From: Planctomycetota bacterium
GTDB taxonomy: Bacteria; Planctomycetota; Planctomycetia; Planctomycetales; Planctomycetaceae
Length of the DNA: 39,307 nt
Direction of reading: 5' to 3'
Assembly (NCBI GenBank): GCA_003670925.1
Contig: QWQG01000158.1
Coordinates: forward strand, 1-39,307
Below, one piece after another: positions 34,191 through 39,307 of this stretch. The notes under the pieces were generated by a model. The model was not told the origin of the DNA, did no database searches, and saw only the letters and a program-made list of their open reading frames with translations. The first letter of the stretch is position 1. Every line of letters starts with the position of its first letter. The position numbers were made by a program, and so were the translations under genes.

Positions 34191-37100
34191 TTGCGACTCA
34201 TTTGCGTTACCATGAATTTCTGCACGATAATCAGCGCGCTCTTACTTTGTGGCGGTCAGGCTAGCCCCGCAAATGCGAGCGTCCAAGACGATGCGACTTG
34301 GTTTCGCGACAAGGTCGAACCTGTTCTTCGTAAGCGCTGCTTCGCTTGTCATTCTCATGCCGCTGAGTTGATGAAAGGCGGTCTGTCGCTGGATTGGCGG
34401 AGCGGTTGGGAAACAGGGGGCAGTCGCGGACCTGCAATTGTGCCGGGTGATGTTGAAAATAGTCTGCTTATCCGAGCGATCCGGCACGCCGATGCTGATT
34501 TCCAGATGCCGGAAGAGAAATTGCCGGATGATGAGATTGCCACGCTTACGCATTGGGTTCAGACCGGGGCCTTTGATGACCGTCAGACCATTCCGATCGG
34601 TGTGAGTGATGCTCACGCGATGGACTGGTGGTCGCTCAAACCACTCACGCAACCTGCAGTGCCGGGCGACGGTTTGCAGAATCCGATTGATGCGTTCATT
34701 CAAAGTCGGTTGCAGCAAGCAGGTCTAACACCGTCCCCCGAAACTGATCGACGATCTTTGATCCGACGCGTGTACTATGATCTAACCGGCCTGCCTCCGA
34801 CACCACAAGAGGTCGCAGCGTTTGTGGCAGATCTCGATCCGCTCGCGTACGAAAAGATTGTGGACATGTTGCTGGCGACGCCACGTTACGGCGAACGCTG
34901 GGCACGACATTGGTTGGATACGATCCACTTTGCGGATTCACATGGCTACGAACACGATGTTGGGCGCGACAATGCTTGGCCGTTTCGGGATTACGTAATT
35001 GATGCGTTCAACCGGGACACACCATGGACGCGTTTTGTGCGTGAACAACTGGCGACAGATGTTTTCTATCCAGACGAAACGGGTCTCACCCCGGCGCTTG
35101 GGTTTCTGGGCGCTGGCACGTTTGATCTAAGTACCTTTAGCACTGCGCCGGTGACGTTTAGTTATCTTGATCGTGACGATCTCGTGGCTCAAACAATGTC
35201 AGCGTTCACCAGCACCACCGCTAACTGTGCACGTTGTCACGCGCACAAGTTTGATCCGATCACGCAGGAAGATTATTACGCACTGCAGGCCGTATTTGCG
35301 GGTGTGCTGAAAGGTGACATCTCTTATGACCCCGATCCGGACATCGGACGGGAACGGCATCGGCTGCAGTCTTTAATGGCAGCTGCCGAACGACGCGACG
35401 AGAACATCTTGCTTGATCCCGTAAATGCAGAACTGATCGCTTCGTGGGTTACCGAACGTATCGATGATGCGACATGGCAACCGCTGGAGTTGGCGACGTT
35501 TCTGTCGACAGAGGGTGCATCCTTGACCTTGACGCAGGATAACGTGATTTTGGCCAGCGGGACGTTGCCGGATAAGGACATTTATGTCGTCAATGCTGCC
35601 ACAAATCTGAAGCAGATCAACGCATTGCGGCTGGATGTCTTTCCGCACGAATCTTTGCCGTCGAACGGTCCAGGCCGCTGCAGTAACGGCAATCTGCATT
35701 TATCGGAAATTCAACTTCAGATTTTAGCCCCGAGTGCTGACCAAGGAACAATTGCATTATTTAAACGAGCGACAGCCGATTTCAATCAGGTCGACTGGGG
35801 AATCGAACGCGCCATCGATGGCGACCCGGAAACGGCATGGGGAGTTCATCCGGCAGTCGGGACAAGGCATCATGCAGTGTTTGAGCTCACTGAACCGTTA
35901 ATGCTCGCGGCTGACAGTCGGCTGGTTGTCACGTTGAAACAACTGCATGGGCGAGCGCATCTGATTGGCGCCTTTAGTCTGTCGGTGACGTCTAATGCGG
36001 CTGCGCAGGCAACAGTTCAGCCTGTAGATGTCACACAGGCCTTGCAAACGCCCGCTCTCGAACGTACCTCAGCCCAGCAGTTGCTGCTGGCCGCCACAGC
36101 GCTGCGGGCGACGGCAGAAGTGGAACTCCAAAAACTGCCGCCGCCAGCAAAAGTTTATGCAGCAGGTTCAGCAGTGATCATTCCTACGGGAAATGGCGCC
36201 AAGCAGACACAGGCCCTCATGGAACCTAAAGTCGTGCATGTCCTAGAACGCGGCGACTTTGACAAACCGCAAAACGTTGTCGTGCCCGGTGCGTTGTCGG
36301 CTCTCACACATGCAGCCGCACGTTTCAGGATCAAAGATTCACAGCACGAAGCCTCACGCCGCGCGGCACTGGCAGATTGGTTGGTGCACCGCGAAAATGT
36401 ACTCACTTGGCGGAGTATCGTGAATCGCGTCTGGCATTATCATTTTGGACGGGGATTGTGTGATACGCCGAGTGATTTTGGCCGAATGGGCGGCGTGCCA
36501 TCGCATCCGGAATTGCTGAACTGGCTGGCCGTCTGGTTTCGTGACGAGGCAAACGGATCATTGAAGCAGCTGCATCGACTCATCGTTACCAGTGCGACGT
36601 ATCGACAATCATCGCAGCACCTAGACGACGGATCTGAAATCGACGCCGACAATCGATTGCTGTGGCGGCAGAACCGTCACCGTCTGGACGCGGATTCGTA
36701 TCGTGACTTCACGCTGGCAGCCTCTGAGTCGCTGGACCTGACCATGGGCGGTCCCGGCGTTCAGCATTTCAGCCAGAGCAAAGGGCCGCAGTCAACGCCC
36801 GCACTGGACTATACCGCATTCGATTGGAACACTCCCGGCGCATCACGTCGCAGCATCTATCGCTGCGTCTGGCGCGGCATCGCTGATCCGTTTATGGAAG
36901 CACTCGACTTCCCTGATCTTGGATTGCTGTCGCCGACGCGCAGTTTCTCCGCATCGTCACTTCAGGCACTTACGCTCTACAACAATGACTTTGTATTGCA
37001 CTCCGCGGAACGAATGGCTGCAAAAATTCAGCGAGCAAACGACACACTGGAATCTCAGGTAACACGAGTTGTCCGATTGGTCTGGCTTCGCGAACCCACG

Positions 37101-37202
37101 AGTGACGAACTGCAAGCTTTTAGCAAGTTTGCCGATACCAACGGGCTCCCTGCACTATGCCGACTGCTACTCAACAGCAACGAGTTTTTGTTTGTTGACT
37201 GA
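34191..37202 (+). CDS. Planctomycete cytochrome/DUF1549/DUF1553 (PSD1) protein
   Basis: A 1003-residue exported protein. After a signal peptide (about 1-30) comes the PSCyt1 domain with heme motif CFACH (about 49-53). DUF1549 follows, including IDAFIQSRLQQAGLTPS, LTGLPPTPQEVAAF and RYGERWARHWLDTIHFADS. A second C-x-x-C-H (CARCHAHKFDP) lies near residue 345. A discoidin-like insertion spans about 500-600 (WGIERAIDGDPETAWG). DUF1553 occupies the C-terminal third (LVHRENVLTWRSIVNRVWHYHFGRGLCDTPSDFG). The family is abundant in planctomycetes and usually sits next to a DUF1501 gene; none is found here. Function is unproven; links to polysaccharide breakdown and electron transfer are proposed. TTG 34191 is chosen because AGGGTGAG is upstream and it supplies a basic residue before the signal peptide; ATG 34212 is the alternative. 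Confidence 0.9.
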   Translation: MRLICVTMNFCTIISALLLCGGQASPANASVQDDATWFRDKVEPVLRKRCFACHSHAAELMKGGLSLDWRSGWETGGSRGPAIVPGDVENSLLIRAIRHADADFQMPEEKLPDDEIATLTHWVQTGAFDDRQTIPIGVSDAHAMDWWSLKPLTQPAVPGDGLQNPIDAFIQSRLQQAGLTPSPETDRRSLIRRVYYDLTGLPPTPQEVAAFVADLDPLAYEKIVDMLLATPRYGERWARHWLDTIHFADSHGYEHDVGRDNAWPFRDYVIDAFNRDTPWTRFVREQLATDVFYPDETGLTPALGFLGAGTFDLSTFSTAPVTFSYLDRDDLVAQTMSAFTSTTANCARCHAHKFDPITQEDYYALQAVFAGVLKGDISYDPDPDIGRERHRLQSLMAAAERRDENILLDPVNAELIASWVTERIDDATWQPLELATFLSTEGASLTLTQDNVILASGTLPDKDIYVVNAATNLKQINALRLDVFPHESLPSNGPGRCSNGNLHLSEIQLQILAPSADQGTIALFKRATADFNQVDWGIERAIDGDPETAWGVHPAVGTRHHAVFELTEPLMLAADSRLVVTLKQLHGRAHLIGAFSLSVTSNAAAQATVQPVDVTQALQTPALERTSAQQLLLAATALRATAEVELQKLPPPAKVYAAGSAVIIPTGNGAKQTQALMEPKVVHVLERGDFDKPQNVVVPGALSALTHAAARFRIKDSQHEASRRAALADWLVHRENVLTWRSIVNRVWHYHFGRGLCDTPSDFGRMGGVPSHPELLNWLAVWFRDEANGSLKQLHRLIVTSATYRQSSQHLDDGSEIDADNRLLWRQNRHRLDADSYRDFTLAASESLDLTMGGPGVQHFSQSKGPQSTPALDYTAFDWNTPGASRRSIYRCVWRGIADPFMEALDFPDLGLLSPTRSFSASSLQALTLYNNDFVLHSAERMAAKIQRANDTLESQVTRVVRLVWLREPTSDELQAFSKFADTNGLPALCRLLLNSNEFLFVD

Positions 37203-37539
37203 ACAAAACGCATCCGCAAAGCCCAAATCGAAAGTGAGTCACTCAAAAGTCCGTGAAAGGCATCGCAGAATAAGAGCAACGCAATCCCAGTTTGACGATT
37301 GGGAAAGGCTAATCTGTCGACGATTGAGATTTGATCTTGATTCTCCGCAGCTCAAGGAGCGACGTTACCTGCCTAGTCAGTCGCTCTGCAACGGTGATTT
37401 TCGGGAGAAACCGCGGCTTTTGTTGCCACGTTTTGGCAATCTCAAACTTGCCGCATGGTTGCGTTCGAAAGTTGCGGCAATTCCCTCTATTGTTTGGCTG
37501 CTCGCCTTTTCTCCTGAACCTGATTGTTATCGGTTTTTC
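37203..37539 (+). other. Leader region before the ZIP transporter gene
   Basis: About 340 bases. The ZIP reading frame stays open through this stretch and back into the preceding gene, but the translation has no motif and lacks natural composition. I treat it as non-coding. TCCCA and TGGGA at 37288-37307 form a small inverted repeat. No riboswitch or clear promoter is recognised. Confidence 0.4.
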
Positions 37540-38580
37540 ATGTCGTTTCGCATCGTTGTTACCGTTGTTACCTTATTGATGGCCGGAGGTTCTTTGTCTC
37601 AGGGGGCTGATGAGACAGTCGCGCTGGAGGCGTTTGAGAGTGACACGCTGTCGTTATTCAAGCACGACGATGCGGTGACGATTATGGCAGATCGATCGCA
37701 GTCTCTGATTGTACTCATCGGGTATTGTGCTGCAATTATGGCGGCGTCGGTTGGGGGAGGCTGGTTGCCTTCGATCTTTCGACTCACGCATACGCGAATG
37801 CAGACGACGATCAGTTTTGTCGGTGGACTGATGCTGGGAATCGCCGTCTTTCATTTGCTGCCACATTCGGTTCACGGAGACAATTCAATCGACGATTCTG
37901 CTTGGTGGATGATGGCAGGCATCCTCACAATGTTCCTCCTGATTCGTTGTTTTCATTTTCATCACCACGGCCCGCTGGAGATCTCGACCGCGCAGGAAGA
38001 TCCGTGTGCCGGTCATGATAGTCACGACCATGACCATAAACGCAGTTCACAGGCGTTACCCGTGATTGGGCAGCCGTATTGTCATCATGCGCATCAACTC
38101 AGCTGGCTGGGAATCGCAATCGGCCTGTCGCTGCACACGCTGATTGATGGAATCGCTTTGGCCGCAAGTGTTGAGGCCGACGCCAAGTATCCGTCACAAA
38201 TGGTATTTTACGGTCTTGGTACATTTCTGGCGATCATGCTCCACAAACCGCTCGATGCCGTTTCGATCACTTCATTAATGGCTGGCAGCGGCTGGAAGAG
38301 TAGATCGCGATTCCTTGTGAACCTTATCTTTGCCACAATGTGTCCGATCGGAGCCGCGTTATTTGTCCTCGGAATTAGGCAGTTCAGTGGAATGCAGGAC
38401 ACCGTGGTGTGTGCGGTAGTTGCTTTTTCTGCTGGCGTATTTTTATGCATCGCCTTAAGCGATTTGTTGCCAGAAATGGAATTCCATTCGCACAATCGAT
38501 TCCGTCTGACCGTGGCTCTTACGGCCGGGGTCTTACTGGCCTATGGAATCACATTTCTGGAACCACCCCATCTGCATTGA
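37540..38580 (+). CDS. ZIP family metal transporter
   Basis: A 346-residue membrane protein of the ZIP (Zrt/Irt-like) family. A hydrophobic N-terminus (SFRIVVTVVTLLMAGGSLSQGA) may be a signal peptide or first helix. About eight helices follow. The metal-path helices contain GIAIGLSLHTLIDGIALA (H-x-x-x-D motif, helix 4) and AIMLHKPLDAVSI (helix 5, H-K-x-x-D replacing the more common H-E). His-rich loops lie between helices 3 and 4 (HFHHHG; HDSHDHDHK), typical of zinc- or manganese-sensing segments. The C-terminus IALSDLLPEMEFH matches helix 7 and its exit. The predicted role is import or export of a divalent metal such as Zn2+. ATG 37540 is chosen because the family homology begins after it. 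Confidence 0.85.
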   Translation: MSFRIVVTVVTLLMAGGSLSQGADETVALEAFESDTLSLFKHDDAVTIMADRSQSLIVLIGYCAAIMAASVGGGWLPSIFRLTHTRMQTTISFVGGLMLGIAVFHLLPHSVHGDNSIDDSAWWMMAGILTMFLLIRCFHFHHHGPLEISTAQEDPCAGHDSHDHDHKRSSQALPVIGQPYCHHAHQLSWLGIAIGLSLHTLIDGIALAASVEADAKYPSQMVFYGLGTFLAIMLHKPLDAVSITSLMAGSGWKSRSRFLVNLIFATMCPIGAALFVLGIRQFSGMQDTVVCAVVAFSAGVFLCIALSDLLPEMEFHSHNRFRLTVALTAGVLLAYGITFLEPPHLH

Positions 38581-38733
38581 GTGCGTTCCACTGGAAACAA
38601 TGTCGCCGCCTGTATCACAGGCCATCATCGAACTATTCGCCACGAGCGCCAAATACTCGAAGTAACACCCTCGACTGCCAACAAAAAGACACCGCATTTC
38701 GCCGCAGCCGCTCGACTCGCGAGAAAAAAGAAA

Positions 38734-38827
38734 CGGAAGTGGAAGGGAATCGAACCCTCCCGGCGACTTTTCAGCCGCCACAACGGGTTTGAAGCCCGCG
38801 ACGGTCACCAGATCCGCGTACACTCCC
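38734..38827 (-). tRNA. selC: tRNA-Sec (selenocysteine, anticodon UCA)
   Basis: A 94-base tRNA read on the minus strand. The acceptor stem pairs GGGAGTG at the 5' end with the CACTTCC end, with G as discriminator base. The anticodon loop CTTCAAA sits on a GCGGG/CCCGT stem. The long variable arm GGCGGCT-GAAA-AGTCGCC has a 7-base stem and GAAA loop. The T loop is TTCGATT. The D-arm sequence TCTGGTGACC resembles other selC genes. Opal anticodon, long variable arm, G73 and length together define tRNA-Sec. CCA is not encoded. Selenocysteine incorporation also needs SelA, SelB and SelD, which are not in this window. Confidence 0.92.
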
Positions 38828-39180
38828 GGAGTTGGACGAGAGGAGCATAGCAAAATGTCGTCCGCCAAGCATTCCGGCGAGAAGTGCAAACCGTCCTGAC
38901 TTCAGAAATAAATCTCGCCATCGCGGTCTACTTCTTCTTTGCTGAATTCGGAGAAGGTCGCGATGCGGACTTGGTTGTGTTTGTGGAAACCCCCAGTTGC
39001 GAAGGAAGATGAAACAGGAACCGTTGCCAAGTGCCGAAAGCATGAGCACAGCACACAAAAAAGTGCCTGGATGGAACAAATATGCTCACCTGTGAAAAAG
39101 CATCAATTGACGGTTCAAGAATTCTCTTCGATCGAGACGAAAGTTGGGCGATGTCATCGCTCGGCTCAGCAAAACATGTG
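38828..39180. other. Intergenic stretch between selC and the M32 gene
   Basis: About 350 bases containing no gene I can support. Several frames cross it but are Ser/Arg-rich with no motif. The selC promoter should lie near 38828-38880 on the minus strand. Confidence 0.4.
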
Positions 39181-39307
39181 TTAACGGATGGTGCGTTCAA
39201 TGTGTCGGAAGAACGCCCCTGAATCGAGGCCACTGCCTGTGGCTTTTCGAACGATGTCTTCTGCCGGCATGCGATGACCGATCTGATGCACATGACTGTG
39301 CAGCCAT
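39181..39307 (-). CDS. Carboxypeptidase M32 (Taq-type), C-terminal fragment
   Basis: Only the last 41 codons are in the window; the gene continues past the right edge. The translation WLHSHVHQIGHRMPAEDIV and RKATGSGLDSGAFFRHIE ends at a TAA (39181-39183, read on the minus strand). This resembles the end of M32 metallocarboxypeptidases, which close with a W-L-x-x-x-(V/I)-H-x-x-G-x-R-x-x-A-x-x-x-(V/I)-x-x-A-T-G pattern. These zinc enzymes remove C-terminal residues from peptides in the cytoplasm. The active-site HExxH lies outside the window, so the assignment rests on the tail alone. Confidence 0.65.
   Translation of the reverse strand, partial: WLHSHVHQIGHRMPAEDIVRKATGSGLDSGAFFRHIERTIR

Noticed and set aside
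37069-37539. 157-codon N-terminal extension of the ZIP transporter
   Set aside because: The frame is open, but it overlaps the end of the preceding gene and lacks any domain; the family match begins after ATG 37540.
1-39307. CRISPR array or cas genes, prophage structural genes, ribosomal RNA
   Set aside because: No regularly spaced identical repeats, Cas-like domains, phage structural proteins or rRNA sequences were seen.

Overview
The window looks like chromosomal DNA of a planctomycete (Planctomycetota, probably Planctomycetales). The main reasons are a large protein combining PSCyt1, DUF1549 (PSCyt2) and DUF1553 (PSD1); small proteins carrying an N-terminal NPY(E/A) motif; an RpoD-type sigma factor with a long insertion; a membrane Ser/Thr kinase with an extracytoplasmic sensor; an IS4-type element of the kind common in the phylum; and many hairpin-forming intergenic repeats. 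The assignment rests on gene content only.

Layout. (1) 298-4528, + strand: four genes that look like one exopolysaccharide or envelope glycan block: FemAB/BioF2-type acyltransferase, polysaccharide deacetylase, GT2 glycosyltransferase and a small multi-pass membrane protein. A textbook intrinsic terminator closes it. (2) 5064-12303, + strand: a probable amide or small-molecule catabolic locus: FmdA/AmdA-type amidase, metal-dependent amidohydrolase, short secreted kelch protein, N,N-dimethylformamidase-large-subunit-like protein, mandelate-racemase/MLE-type enolase-superfamily enzyme and an MFS transporter. (3) 12290-13950: a scar at the end of that locus. The start of a lost downstream gene (possibly another amidohydrolase) runs into a fragment of a bacterial poly(ADP-ribose) glycohydrolase gene, followed by a decayed IS4-type element and a truncated dispersed repeat. 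(4) 14055-21446: an Uma2-family protein, a soluble histidine kinase without sensor or receiver partner, a secreted alpha/beta hydrolase, a large TPR protein with a gluzincin HExxH domain on the minus strand, a repeat-rich gap, a small NPYES membrane protein and a prenyltransferase-fold protein lacking the usual zinc ligands. (5) 21447-24142: the sigma factor gene with a gene-free upstream stretch of about 0.9 kb, a promoter-like sequence, two matching palindromes 32 bp apart and a strong terminator; a 33-residue lysine-rich protein lies opposite, just downstream. (6) 24577-31113: a secreted PQQ-like beta-propeller protein facing a minus-strand pair, an MMPL/RND exporter followed by the Ser/Thr kinase with Cache-like domain. 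(7) 31440-38580, + strand: an MnmE-like GTPase without the C-terminal catalytic segment, a membrane-anchored TraB/TIKI-like protein, the cytochrome/DUF1549/DUF1553 protein and a ZIP metal transporter. (8) 38734-39307, minus strand: a selenocysteine tRNA (anticodon UCA) and the 3' end of a probable M32 carboxypeptidase gene.

Working together: block 1 would assemble and modify a surface glycan. Block 2 would import and hydrolyse amide-type substrates and process the carbon skeleton. The exporter/kinase pair could couple an external signal to envelope lipid or compound transport. selC implies that the genome decodes UGA as selenocysteine, although no selenoprotein gene was recognised here. The least ordinary signals are the amide locus with its dimethylformamidase homologue, the chimeric scar at its end, the paired palindromes before the sigma factor gene, the 89-base dispersed hairpin repeat and the truncated MnmE-like GTPase.
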